A stretch of 64,000 nt of DNA from Xanthoparmelia taractica (lineage: Eukaryota; Ascomycota; Lecanoromycetes; Lecanorales; Parmeliaceae). The translations under genes and the position numbers were made by a program. Within the stretch, counting starts at the first letter, position 1; every line of letters starts with the position of its first letter. Shown one piece after another: positions 43,959 through 55,118 of the stretch. The notes under the pieces are model-generated. The model did not search any database, was not told where the DNA came from, and saw only the letters and a list, made by a program, of their open reading frames with translations. Where the stretch lies: the NCBI GenBank assembly GCA_033085395.1, contig JANQBS010000225.1, forward strand, positions 1 through 64,000, given 5' to 3'.

Positions 43959-45235
43959 ATCTGCGGGCTGAGGAGACATGTACCAGCCTCTGCTAATTAG
44001 AGAATGCAGTACAAGAATGAATGAATTCTTATGGGCGATACCCGTTCAAGATATTTTTGCAGAGAAATTGAGACGGAGTGTGACCAATGCACGCGCAATG
44101 AAGAGTTAAGCGGTCAATGTCATTCAAGGGTTTACCAATCTAGAAACAATGAAAGCGAGGATGCTATGAGGTTGGGGTGGTAGTCCAACGTCTCCTGAGA
44201 ACTCAGAGATTGATGATTCGAGAAGAGAGTCTGGAGACGTGATTTGGCCACGAGAGATGGTTGGGGATGGTCCGTTTCCAATGTCACGTTCGATACCAAC
44301 CTCAAGGATGGCTAGAATACTGCACCGTCACGTGCTTTTACTAGGCCGAGATAGTAATAGCGTGCTCAATTATGACTCCTTCTCCATGACCATTGGGTAA
44401 ATCGGGTACCGAACGTCGGGAAATAATTGCAGACAGTGCACATAGTCAACATCTTCCATGGGACGCTCCGCTTGCTGACAACTATGGGTGCGCATATCAA
44501 ACAGCTACCTCCAGTCCTATGGCTTTGGCGTAGCATCCCATTCGTTGAGCCTCTGCAGTTCATGTCTAAATCGGACACTAATCTAACGCGGCCATCTTCC
44601 CTAAGAGTACAAGTATGCTGCTATCGATGCAGCTTAATGCGCTGTTGCATGTATCAGTAGTGAGGCAATGCGAGAGCGACATGGAAGGAATAATTGAGCT
44701 TAGTTCTACTGTACTCCTCTTCTATCGGCCACGTATGTCGGCTTGCTCAAAGCAACACAGCCAAAGCCAACTATCATGCGTTTCTTTCGCAAGTTGGAGC
44801 GAGACGTGTGGCTGGAGCGCTCGGGGCTCCTGGGGGCCGGTCGAGCAAGAGGATCGGAAAGAAGGAATTAACTACGATTTCGTCCGGTCGAGCAGTGGCA
44901 AATTGTCCACGCCAGCCTTGGTTGGATGGTTGCAGCGCTTGCCCATACCCTTCGCCTGAGCATCTGGAAATGTATCTGTATATTTTCACCAACATAATTC
45001 CTAGTCTTCACATTCACATGGAACCATGTGCCGAGTTACTGCTATGATGTAAGAGCGAGACTGATGATAGCAAGTACCAAGAGTGCAGGCCAACAGCGAG
45101 CCATAGAAGACAAACTATATAACCCAGAATTAACACACTACCTAGAGGACTGCTATAGGTGAAGCACGATCTAGCACTTCTCTCTCTCAACAGCGGCAGA
45201 ATGGTAAACCCAGGAGTAACGTCGGTCACCCTAGT
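43959..45235. other. Gene-poor spacer
   Basis: This region runs from the ELP5 promoter to the 3' end of the aspartic-protease-fold gene. Nothing coding was recognised in 1.3 kb. Confidence 0.45.
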
Positions 45236-45435
45236 TCATTGTACATGAGCGATTGATTTGTCTTCCAGCTCCGGCCTTGACTGCGGCATCTCAGATACAG
45301 AGACTTGAGCGGGCAGCTCAGGTCGTCTTGCTTCATCTGCTGTGAGTTCCTTTGGATCTGTCACGGGCATCTCGATATAGCCAGATTGCTGGGTGTTTAT
45401 AAGTCCTTCGTCTCCAGGTTCGGGTTTAGCTTCGT

Positions 45436-46934
45436 TTATTCCTTTAACTTTGGAGGAAGTCTGCTCGCGTGCCGTATAGTCCTCTTGCGGAATCCATATC
45501 TGATAATCGCAGTACCGATGATGGCGGAGCTCACAATTGCCGCTACTGCTATGCCAGCTAGGGTGCCTTTGCTTAGTGCCTTGCGATATGTAGGGGGTAC
45601 TGTGTCTCCTGGTCGACGTATCGCAACAATACGTTGAGTGTTCGAACCGTTAGGGAACACAGCTTGTGACACAGAAAAGTTCGACCTATCGTAGTCCGCA
45701 ATCACGTACGCGTCTTGTAGAAAAGCTCGGCCTAGAGTGTATTGGCTATAATTCTGAGCTTGTTTGAGGGGAAAGTATCGAGTTGCATTGTTGACAATAG
45801 GGTGGTCTGCCATCAGGTCGAAGCTACCATAATGCATCACGATGTCAACCGTATCATCTTTCGTTGAGCCTGGGAAACCGAGCGTGAAGGTCACATTCGG
45901 GTTTTGAGACACCAGCCTGTCATGCAACGTATTATTCACGAAGTACAGCTCTGCAGTCTCGTTGTAGGTCAGGCCAAAAGCCCGCTCAAATTCTCTGCAT
46001 GCTTCCAACGGTAGCCATATATGCGGTACGAGGGAATCCACGTATGCATAGATAACGTCTGAGAGCAGGCCAGAACTAGCAGCATCAGACGTAATAGATA
46101 GAATTGGCACAACCAGATCTCTGCTCGTATCGGGACCAAATGGAAAAGTAACATTATTCGGAACAAAACGAGTCGTGTCATAGCCACCCAATGTCAAGCT
46201 ACCGAAAGCTGTTGGCTGTCTGTAATAAGCACCTGCTGTATAGGCCCAAGAAGTGCTTGGAGTTTTGTTTTGCTGGGCCAATGCTCCAAGGAAACTTGGC
46301 TGGGGGTCAATAAGAGTAGATATATTGACAGCATGGGGACTCAAGCCGAAGGAGCCGATATAGAAATCTGTTACTGCGAACCCTTCGATGACTTGGCGGC
46401 TGAGCGCGGGTAGTCCGCCTCCAAGCCACCCCAGAGTCACGTTATCATAGCCAAAGTTGGCGTTACCGCTATACCCCAAGCTGGCTTCCTCTGTCAGAAC
46501 CAAGCCATAAAATCCAATATTGGTCCAAGTTGAGGAAGTGTTGGGTAAGAACAGAGTTCCACGAAGATCGCCACAGTTGTTCGGGTCACCAGCACCACAC
46601 CCTTGCGGAAGCACAGGCCAAACCGCGTTGCCAGAGTTGGAAGGCAGCAGCCGCAGGTATTGTGGAGGGGTGCCTACTTGAATACTAAAGGAGGACCATG
46701 GGCCATCGTTGCCGTCCCTAGGTTCAAGCCCAGTCAGATCACCATCGACCATCAAAAGTCCACTACTGTTGAGGCTACGTACCAATACTCGCTCGCCGGT
46801 AGACTAATTGGAAGTGCTTCTGATGAGCTACTCTTATTTGCACATAGAGTAGGCTGGGCAACCAAAACTAACACGATACTTTGTAGAACCGCAATGGGCA
46901 CCAAACGCAGATGGTCCAACATGTTTCCGGCCAA
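45436..46934 (-). CDS. Membrane-anchored aspartic-protease-fold protein, likely non-catalytic
   Basis: Exons 46934-46783 and 46717-45436 (65-bp intron, splice giving SEYWDGNDGPWSSFSIQVGTP) yield 477 residues; an ATG at 46922 would give 473. It has a signal peptide (LQSIVLVLVAQPTLC), an A1 aspartic-protease-like lumen domain and one TM helix (GIAVAAIVSSAIIGTAII). The first catalytic motif, normally DTGS, reads NSGN (LPSNSGNAVW), and the second is DSLV, so proteolysis is unlikely. The frame stops soon after the TM (KLKE), yet another minus-strand frame from ~45460 to a stop at 45236 encodes an acidic tail (VKGINEAKPEPGDEG...) like that of relatives. This suggests a frameshift near 45440-45480. 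Confidence 0.78.
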
Positions 46935-47931
46935 GTGAGGGTGGACTTGGTTCTTGAAAGTGCAATGAAAAGGTCACGCACAAGACAAATGTGCTTTTTG
47001 GCTTTCAACTGAATGTAAATGCAAGAAGTAACCGGCAAGCCATGGGACAGATGAGCTTCTTGCAAAGCTGAGATAACGTAAGTTCTGGACACGTATCTCA
47101 GATTCAACCTTTTTCTAGACAAAGGATACCCCCCTCGTGCTTGATCCTTTCAGAGTGCGAGGGCGGACGTACCTAAGCTCAATCATGAGCTCTTCCGGAA
47201 GCATGGCTCATACCTTGCATACACCTATGCACGCAACAACATGAAGGTAGCCCCACAGCCCCATAGGCATGCAGCAGGATCGTGCATGCAGTAAGAGGAC
47301 GAGCCTCCCTACCCTTATGAAAACGCCCAAAATCATACAACCAAACGGGCATAAATAGACATGCCTTTTGTTACGCATTTTGTGAGCTGTGTACGTGTTA
47401 AAAGATACGCAATATTGTGGAGATCTCTACACCGCCTCATCAGTATTACTTAGGATCGTGTATGCCGCATGGGTATAAGCCTTCCTTTACCCTGGAAGAG
47501 CTCAATTCATATGACCGGTGAATTAGGTATCAATATCGTCGTCTGGTCATTTCGTTGACAAAGGATGCGCAGTTAGGATGCGCAGTTCTATTGCATGCGG
47601 CATGAATACAAGCCTCCCTCTTCGCCTGAGAACACTCATTTTACGATTTTGCTATGATAGGAAAAATGACTTTGCCGCACATTCCGTTCCGGTGAATGTC
47701 CACGTGTTCAATGATGCGCAGTCCTGTGAAGCCGTTTTCGCTGTGTTGCAGGCATAGCAAGGTCTCGGTCTTCCCCTGGCAGCGGTGCCACCACACTAAT
47801 GCTCAGACATACACGTTGCTCTTACTGCGCATTTCGTTCAAAAAACGCACATTTCTCATTCCCTATCTTCTTATGTGCCAACTCGCCGGCTCTCATTTCG
47901 GTTTCCTTCGATCAAAAGTGCTTTCGCTGCT
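46935..47931. other. Spacer upstream of the cell-wall protein
   Basis: No gene was recognised in this ~1 kb. A duplicated phrase GGATGCGCAGTT occurs near 47565-47590. The missing 5' part of the following gene may lie here but could not be defined. Confidence 0.4.
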
Positions 47932-48933
47932 ATGCCTGATGACATCGTTGTTAAGGCGGATCTCGCCGTAGGTCTAATCAATCCCACTCAAGGCCCGAAC
48001 ATGGGAAGCACAGCTATGTCTTTAAAGACCGCTTCCGAAAGCGTCACTGCCAGCCATGTCTATGACGGTCCAGTAGAGGCGCTCTCCGCCGTAGGTCTAA
48101 TCAGTTCCACTCAAGGCCCGAACATGGGAAGCACAGCTATGTCTTTAACGACCGCTTCCGAAAGCGTCACTGCTAGCCAGGTCCAAGGCGCTCCACAGCC
48201 TCAAGGACCATTGTCTACCGCTTTCGTGATACCTCCAAACGCTCTGTTGGCTGAGGCGCATTTCGCCAAACACCTCATCAGTATTACCACGGACGGTTTG
48301 AATCTACAAGTCCCCAACCGCAAAACATTCTTTGCAGACAGCGCAAGCACCTCCGTTCTATTCTTAGACATAAACAATCCACTGAGTCCTACATTTGGCA
48401 CCCCGGCTGATGCCCGGGCCATCGCAGCGATTTCCGAGTCACAGAACATCCTCCCCTCCGGCTTCACTCCCTCTAAAGGCTCTGCCCCTACTCTCGGCTC
48501 TGGCGCCTCCGTCCCTGTTCCAGCCCCTCAAATCTCCGACACTCAACCCTCCATCGCGTCCGACTCCCTACTATCCCATACGACTACTATGCCCACCCTT
48601 TCCAATAACGATAAACTACCGTTCTTGACGATAAGCGGGCAGACCGTGACAGTTGATAGCCTGGGTCAGCATTCCACTGATATCCAAGCCCTGACAAAGA
48701 GTGGTGTGAGTACGTTATCCGGGACGACGATATCGCTTGCGCCAAATGAGAGTGCCCTTGTTGTTGGAACTAGTGCGGCGACCTTTGACCCATCCGCCAC
48801 GGCCAAATTCGGCTCAGGGTCGAATGGGACGGAAGTGCAGAGATTCAATGGGAATGCGCTGGGAGCAAGAGACGGCTTGTGGAGCTCATCAATGATGTTG
48901 TTGGTTTCATTTGTGTTACTTTTATGGTTGTGA
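47932..48933 (+). CDS. Probable GPI-anchored cell-wall protein with internal 41-residue repeats (5' end uncertain)
   Basis: The frame is open from 47875, but the first ATG is at 47932 and gives 333 residues without a signal peptide, so an upstream exon is probably missing from this model. Two 41-residue repeats carry GPNMGSTAMSLTTASESVTA (DNA period 123 bp). Downstream, LTISGQTVTVDSLG and TISLAPNESALVVGTSA match the Ser/Thr-rich repeat style of fungal wall proteins. The C-terminus is hydrophobic (SSSMMLLVSFVLLLWL) with small residues before it, as for GPI attachment. A structural or adhesive role is inferred. Confidence 0.6.
   Translation: MPDDIVVKADLAVGLINPTQGPNMGSTAMSLKTASESVTASHVYDGPVEALSAVGLISSTQGPNMGSTAMSLTTASESVTASQVQGAPQPQGPLSTAFVIPPNALLAEAHFAKHLISITTDGLNLQVPNRKTFFADSASTSVLFLDINNPLSPTFGTPADARAIAAISESQNILPSGFTPSKGSAPTLGSGASVPVPAPQISDTQPSIASDSLLSHTTTMPTLSNNDKLPFLTISGQTVTVDSLGQHSTDIQALTKSGVSTLSGTTISLAPNESALVVGTSAATFDPSATAKFGSGSNGTEVQRFNGNALGARDGLWSSSMMLLVSFVLLLWL
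47965..48210 (+). repeat. 123-bp coding tandem repeat, two copies
   Basis: Copies begin GCCGTAGGTCTAATCA at 47965 and 48088. The period is 123 bp (41 codons), with few substitutions over most of the unit. Confidence 0.85.
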
Positions 48934-50881
48934 TGGATGACTGTGTTGGCTACGATAAGTAAACTAGTCGGATTTTGCGAAGCTACGACCCATATCAAAA
49001 CTTCAGAACTTTGTCTGTGATTCCTTGTGCTTTCCGTATAGCCGTAAGACATGAATCGCCAACCCACATAAGTGCGATACAAAAGGTTTCCGAGCTCTGC
49101 GGAGCCATAAGCGATGCATCTGTGCGTTCCTTAGAATGTTCCAGAACTAGCGACATCGAGCGCAATTGAATCATAAACTTCTCATCTTTTCCGTATTTCT
49201 CTCCGCCCACGTTCGCCTAATTTGAACTCGCTCCAAAACCATGCGCCTCCTCTCTCTCCCCCCTCCTTTCACCCTCGCAATCCCCTTCGCGCTCAACCCC
49301 CCCGAATCTCCCAACCTACTCTCCCTTCTCCTCGACCCTCCCATCACTTCCACAACCAATAGAACCACTAGCAGCAGCCACACTACCAAAAGCGCCTGCT
49401 TCAAACGAAAAAAATTCTCAATGATAGCAGCGATTGGGGAGAGGATGTCATTGGGGGGAAGGGGTTGTTGAACGTTGTAGCTGAGGGGACGGAGGTTGGA
49501 GGGTCCATGAGGATTGAGAGTTGCGGGCTGATTTTGGTATCAGACGATGATTAGTGAGCCTGATTTTTCCTTGAAAAATATCTGCGGCCTTTTCTATCTT
49601 TCTGCGACTACAGAAGATATTACAATGCCCTTACCGCGTGTTAATTGATGATTTACGCGCAGAAGAAAAGCATTGCGGGACATAGGAGAAATGTGAGTCT
49701 CTAAGCTATGGATTTGAAAGTTGTCAAGCAAAAGCCTGGCGCACAGAGCTTGGCCAATTGTGAATGATATATGAGACGCAGAAGTCTTACCACCAAAAGT
49801 ACCGTATGCATTGCTGCCATCCGCCAAAGTCCAAGTAATGAGGAAGATACAGAGGTCCAGCAATCTCAGGCTTGACCGCATATGGTGCCAGCCAATCACA
49901 TTCGGCGACCGAACTCTACGTCTCCCAGCTATTTAGGGTTGGGAAGACCAAAAGTTTCTAAAGGAATAGTACAGCGGCGCCCGCCAAATTCCTGCTGGCA
50001 AGCCGGACAGCATTCAATGTAATCTTCTTACGTTTAAGGTTATGGCGAGAATGCGATGAGATTCCAGAGAGTGTGTGTGTGTCCATCTTGCTGGACATCA
50101 ATCCGGTTCAAAGTGCAAAAGTTCTTTGCGAAAAAGGTGGCATCAGTGTCTCATGCGGGACACCGACAGCCCATCCCGCCGTTGGGTTGGGGGACATTAG
50201 GGGCCCCCAAAACGGGTTTCTTTACTATGGGGTGGGTTGGGGTGCCCTAATCGCGCCACGCACTTAGCTCGTCCCTCGCTGACGAGTCCTAGCTGGCGCG
50301 ATTAACAGGGGAGACGACCAAAACCCATGTTACGGTATAAGGTTTCAGAAATGCCATTGGGGTCGCCGGGTTACCCCAGCCTAAACCCCAGCCCAAGGCA
50401 GGGTTCCTAATACGGTCGCTTACTCCATTATGACGTTGAGGAAAATACTTCTTTGAAGTTGTGTACATTACGAAGTACCTCAGTCGATTCGGAGGAGTAC
50501 GGGTACTCTGCAGTAGCAACAGGTAGTTAATGCGATTGATTAGGCTAGGAAGTTAATTAATTGAATGATTATAGGCTGCGGACCCTTGGTACGAGTACGA
50601 GAATGATATATAATGGGTTCATGCAACAGCCCGAGTTCGTTTTCGTCGTCCCATCTCCTGCCGTGGCTACCTTGCTTAAGTACTGTACGAGTGCGGGGCG
50701 CCGGAAGTTCCGGACTGTCCGGAGAGTGCTCGAGGTCTATCATATAAGTGTTTGACAACTCCCAACGAGATGCGGAGTGGACAACTTACGATGGTGACAG
50801 TCATACCCATAGCACACTATAAGTAGTCGTCGCTTGATTCACAGCAATCTCGTTGCTGCTTGTCATACCGCACCCATCACC
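48934..50881. other. Gene-poor spacer with hairpin element
   Basis: This ~1.9-kb region has no convincing gene. A minus-strand frame at 49594-49899 starts with a secretion-signal-like MRSSLRLLDLCIFLITWTLA but has no supporting downstream sequence. 50150-50420 is rich in GGGGT/ACCCC phrases and contains a strong hairpin (50248-50304). Confidence 0.4.
50248..50304. repeat. Inverted repeat/hairpin TAATCGCGCCA ... TGGCGCGATTA
   Basis: Perfect 11-bp arms (50248-50258 and 50294-50304) enclose a 35-bp loop that itself holds CTCGTC/GACGAG arms (50268-50273, 50281-50286). It is probably part of a small foldback or MITE-like element; the outer limits are not clear. Confidence 0.6.
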
Positions 50882-52135
50882 ATGTCACTACCCCGCGTCC
50901 TTGTCAGCGGTGCCTCCGTGGCTGGACCGGCACTTGCCTACTGGCTCGTTCGCGCAGGATGCAAAGTGACCGTCGTTGAGCGTGCGGCGAGCCTACGAGG
51001 TGGCGGTCAAGGGGTTGACGTCCGCGATACCGCTCGAGACGTGATTAAGCGCATGGGCATCTTCGACCGCATGCGGGATAGAAGCTCGCAAGAGGAAGGC
51101 CTTCAGCTCGTTAACAGCAACAACCGTTGCTTTGCGCGCTTTGGTGTCGACGACTCCGGCAAGGGCGACAGCTTTACCTCCGACATTGAGATTCTCAGAG
51201 GAGAGCTGGCAAAGATCCTCTTCGATGTCACAAAGGACAATGTTTCCTATATCTTCGGCGACACGGTCAAAAACCTGGAGGAGTCAGACAAGGAAGTTGG
51301 CGTCACCTTTGCCAATGGCACGCCGACTTCACCTTTCGATTTGGTAGTCGCTGCAGATGGCATAGGCTCGAAGATCCGTGGGCTAGCTCTTGGGAATGGC
51401 GACTCTCATGTCAAATCTCTAAACTCATACATATCATATTTCTCCATTCCACGCGGTGATACAGACACGATGTGGTCGAGACTCCACTGGTTTAGAGGGG
51501 GTCGGTACATTGGGCTGCGACCAGACAACGTGGGCCGGACCATGGCTTTCCTGGGTCTCACAGCCTGGGACAAGTCAGATAAAAGAATTGTTCGACTTGA
51601 AAAGGCTTCGAAAGAGAGCATCCCAGCGCAAAAGGCCTTGATCCAAGAGCTTTTCCAAGATGCCGACTGGGAAACTCCTCGGATATTAAAGGGTATGCAC
51701 AAGTCCGACGATCTGTATCTGCAACATGTCGCACAGGTCCGACTGAACCGCTGGTCGAGCGGTCGTGTGACTGTGATCGGTGACGCGGGTTATGCTCCTT
51801 CACCATTCGCTGGCATGGGCACATCGATTGCTTTCATTGGCGCATACGTTCTCGCAGGCGAGATATCTCGACAGCCAAACAACATTCCCGCCGCGCTGGA
51901 GTCCTATGAACGTATTCTTCGCCCATATGTTGATAGGATCCAGAAGCTGCCTCCTGGCATACCATGGATCGTCCACCCTCAAACGACCCTGGGCATCAAA
52001 GTGTTGGAATCCGTTCTTTGGGGTGTAGGGGTGCTCTCGGCAACCAGGCTAACCAGCTTGTTTTCGAAGCTCGCAGTGTATCTTCCGGGTGGTGTGGAAT
52101 TCAATTTGCCAGACTACGAGGCGTTCAGGCAGTAG
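50882..52135 (+). CDS. FAD-dependent monooxygenase (PHBH-fold, TetX-like)
   Basis: This is a single exon of 417 residues. The dinucleotide fold RVLVSGASVAGPALAYWLVR binds FAD. The DG motif region is LVVAADGIGSKIRG, and the GD motif is VIGDAGYAPSPFAGMGTS. These define class A flavin monooxygenases, which hydroxylate aromatic or other small molecules using NAD(P)H and O2. The start at 50882 (MSLPRVLVSGAS) places the fold at the N-terminus as expected; the frame is open further upstream. It is alone among repeat-rich spacers and about 20 kb from the cluster, so there is no clear pathway link. Confidence 0.9.
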   Translation: MSLPRVLVSGASVAGPALAYWLVRAGCKVTVVERAASLRGGGQGVDVRDTARDVIKRMGIFDRMRDRSSQEEGLQLVNSNNRCFARFGVDDSGKGDSFTSDIEILRGELAKILFDVTKDNVSYIFGDTVKNLEESDKEVGVTFANGTPTSPFDLVVAADGIGSKIRGLALGNGDSHVKSLNSYISYFSIPRGDTDTMWSRLHWFRGGRYIGLRPDNVGRTMAFLGLTAWDKSDKRIVRLEKASKESIPAQKALIQELFQDADWETPRILKGMHKSDDLYLQHVAQVRLNRWSSGRVTVIGDAGYAPSPFAGMGTSIAFIGAYVLAGEISRQPNNIPAALESYERILRPYVDRIQKLPPGIPWIVHPQTTLGIKVLESVLWGVGVLSATRLTSLFSKLAVYLPGGVEFNLPDYEAFRQ

Positions 52136-54545
52136 GGTCTAGTTCAGTACCTGGTTTTCTTTATATACTTCGGATACACTTCTCTCAAACTTATGTATAC
52201 CCATGTTGTGCTCTATTTGCTCATGCATGCTCAGCAGTATGAAGAGTACCCCATCGTATCCAGGGGTATGTGATAGCCCTCAAGGGTCTAGACTTACCCA
52301 TAGCACAAGCTTCCCTGGATCGTACAATTCAGGCAATAGACCAACAGACCTGAGCTGAACACTGCACGCTCGAAGCGATAGACTAATGAGGCAGAATCTG
52401 GTAGAAGCAGGATTGCGAGGCTCAGGTCAAGACGCCTAAAATCCGACGAGTGAAGCACACATCAACTTTAGTCGAGCCTAGCTCGCTCAAGCATCTCGTG
52501 GCCTTCAGATGCACAGTCTCGTTGGCTGGCTAACAGCTGTCGCGTCCACGATAGTAATATAGCAGCTTGCTGTTGTGATGATTCCCAATCTCGTACTGTA
52601 CAACATCATGACCTCAGCGCCTTTTTGATCCTCGTAATCCTTTCGCCATGGTGATACAAAACTTTGCCTTTCCAGCCGGCGACCTTATCAATGCAATGCA
52701 TACTCAATATTATCAGGAAGGTTTAGAAAGACTAGGTGGTACTGCTGCAGATTATGGAGAGACACTCCAACGGCTCAACAACCTTAGCGTCATGCAGCCC
52801 TACAATCAGAAGATTGGAGCCTGCGCTAAGATCATCTCATTTGGGACGCTGCAAACGTTTGCTAAGAGTAGCTCAAGCGCTTCACAGTCAAGCCAGAAAA
52901 ATCGGCCCAGCAGCGGACAAAGAGCATTCTCGGACGGCTTTCTATCGGATACGATGGGCACTGCCCACCCGCAAAGAAGTCGGCAAGCTATGTAACAAGT
53001 CGAGCATGATTTGATAACCATTAGTCTCGCTCTCAGCGTTCATACTACATTAGTACATGCCTAGTCGGGACAGAAAGAGTCTAATCGGACGACATCAAGC
53101 TCTAAGAAAGACAGCAGCTGCATGCATTTTGCGACTGCCATTAACACGCTCGAACAGACGATACGAAACAATAGCAAGAGGATCCGATCGATCTATCTAT
53201 TGATCGCGCCATGCAGTCTTTGAGCCTCCGTGCCAATTAAGTACCTGGGTCGATCCTATGCGTGATGATGCCAAGAGGGGGCGGAGCGGCGTCGCCACTA
53301 TTACAAGTGCTGCTGTCAGGCAGCAGAAGAGCTACTTCCGCAACTAAGCCAGTTCAGTAATAATCTTGCAACTCTATTAGAACCGAATCCGAAATCGAGA
53401 TGCAAGTCCGTGGGAGAGCTATAAGCGAAATCGGGAACCGGTACAAGCATAAGATTGAGCTATCTTCAGAACGGTACTACTCTCACGTGCCCTTTAGCTC
53501 ACGTTCGTTGATCGTGCTCCAGTTATACATGTTTGCTTTCAAAAGTTCCAAGGGAGCCTAAACGGGCGGACGCAGGCATAAGGCATATGTGGAGGGTTCT
53601 TTGAGGGTGCTATAGAGTTAGCGACAAACAAAGCAGAGCCGAACATGTCAGCGGCGACGGCTCGCCTTTTTAGTTGGGTTAAGAGCGACCTCCTTACAGG
53701 ATGCCATTGAACTTTGACGCAGGTTTGAAATCTAGGTACTATTCCTTGGCTGTCCCTCCGCTGAGTCAAGGATTAATAGAATGTCTACCTGGCTTTCCTG
53801 ATATAAAGAGATCACGTCCTCTCTTCCCATGCTCTGATCGCCTCCTCTCGACCAAGTATAAGACGCACCCACCCTTCGACAGTGGCCGCGCTAGCACAAG
53901 TGTAGCGTCAGATTACTCGATGGATCATTATAGACATGCGGGAAAAAGAAGAGGGAGGTTCTTTGACGTTAGACATAGTATCAAGCATATCGATAATCAG
54001 CAAGTTAGACGAGTCTTTAACGAATATTTCTACACCGTGTTCTTAGTATTCATGCAGTCAGACGAATATATCCAAAAGAGATTTCGCGAGAAAAAGAAGC
54101 TTCTTCCATTTCGACCCAGGACTCTCCTTTCACCTACGGGCCTTTCGTCACGTCTTTTTGCCTAAACAGTCCTCACAATGAAACATGTTCTTCTTCCAGG
54201 TTTGACGGCACGGAAACATCCCGGCGTGAAAACAAAGGGCAAACACAAAATGATATTGGTGTATTTGCCTCCCGGCTTTCATTGTCAGAATGCCTGATAA
54301 TTATATTGCATTCGGAGCCAGTAATTGCGTCCACCGCAGCAGCTCCCGTTGTTCGGTCTGCTATGATAGTCACAGGATCAGAGGGAAGGCATCCTCTTGG
54401 TGACTTGTGACCGCAATAGCTCTTATGGCTCGTTTGGCTGGTAACCCAAACGGCAAACATGGCGTCTATATATTTTCATCTTCTGCTCTGCCCCTACACC
54501 TCTCCAACAGAGTATCGCTCTTTCTGCACCAACTCAGACCCATCA
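52136..54545. other. Gene-poor spacer
   Basis: Frames at 52648-52995 (115 codons) and 53701-54165 (154 codons) start with ATG but show no family features. I see no other supported gene in 2.4 kb. Confidence 0.4.
52648..52995 (+). CDS. Hypothetical short protein, weak support
   Basis: A 115-residue frame begins MVIQNFAFPAGDLINAMHTQ, with a Ser/Gln-rich C-terminal half. There is no recognised domain, signal peptide or splice structure. It is reported only because its N-terminal half has plausible amino-acid composition. Confidence 0.22.
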   Translation: MVIQNFAFPAGDLINAMHTQYYQEGLERLGGTAADYGETLQRLNNLSVMQPYNQKIGACAKIISFGTLQTFAKSSSSASQSSQKNRPSSGQRAFSDGFLSDTMGTAHPQRSRQAM

Positions 54546-55118
54546 ATGGCTTCTTCCAGCCAGCAGGCTCCTACTTCAAGTACAGCACTCCAAGCGTCTC
54601 TCGTAGACATCAAATACAGACTTATCTACCAATCCGTCCAAGGAGTACCTTCCAGAGACGTCAGCGACTCCACCGACTACATCCATATAAAAGTCGACAC
54701 CGCCAGCCACTTGAACGCCCGCCTCCCGTCTAATTCAAACCTTCTCGTCTGCCGTATCCATTTCGCCTGGGAAAAACACAGTGGTGACTTGAGCGGTGCG
54801 TACGATAGAGCGGAGGATACCTTGATCAGCAGTAAATTGCTTCAGGAGACCATGCGCCGGGACGCTGGAGCCGATGGAGAAATCTCAGATTTCAAAATCG
54901 CGCTAATCAAAGAGCGTACTCAAAACGGGGCGCTGGTGAACAATGGGGGTCGATACGTGCGGCTGGATGTGCGATTTGCCGGACCTCCAGCATATTCCGC
55001 CCACATCTGGGGTAAAAGTGTGACTGGGGCCAACTATTCTGAAATTGTGCGGTTCAGCGCGGAAGAGAAGTTGAGGCTTGGTATTGAAGGGAAAAAGTGG
55101 AGGTGGAAATCAGACTGA
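54546..55118 (+). CDS. Conserved-looking hypothetical protein
   Basis: A 190-residue protein starts from the ATG at 54546 (MASSSQQAP); an earlier in-frame ATG at 54459 would add 29 residues of less protein-like sequence. It has mixed charged/hydrophobic composition with VDIKYRLIYQSVQGVPS, VCRIHFAWEKHSGDLSGAYD and YVRLDVRFAGPPAYSAHIWG. There is no signal peptide or membrane helix. Codon pattern and composition favour a real gene, but I cannot place it in a family. Confidence 0.5.
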   Translation: MASSSQQAPTSSTALQASLVDIKYRLIYQSVQGVPSRDVSDSTDYIHIKVDTASHLNARLPSNSNLLVCRIHFAWEKHSGDLSGAYDRAEDTLISSKLLQETMRRDAGADGEISDFKIALIKERTQNGALVNNGGRYVRLDVRFAGPPAYSAHIWGKSVTGANYSEIVRFSAEEKLRLGIEGKKWRWKSD

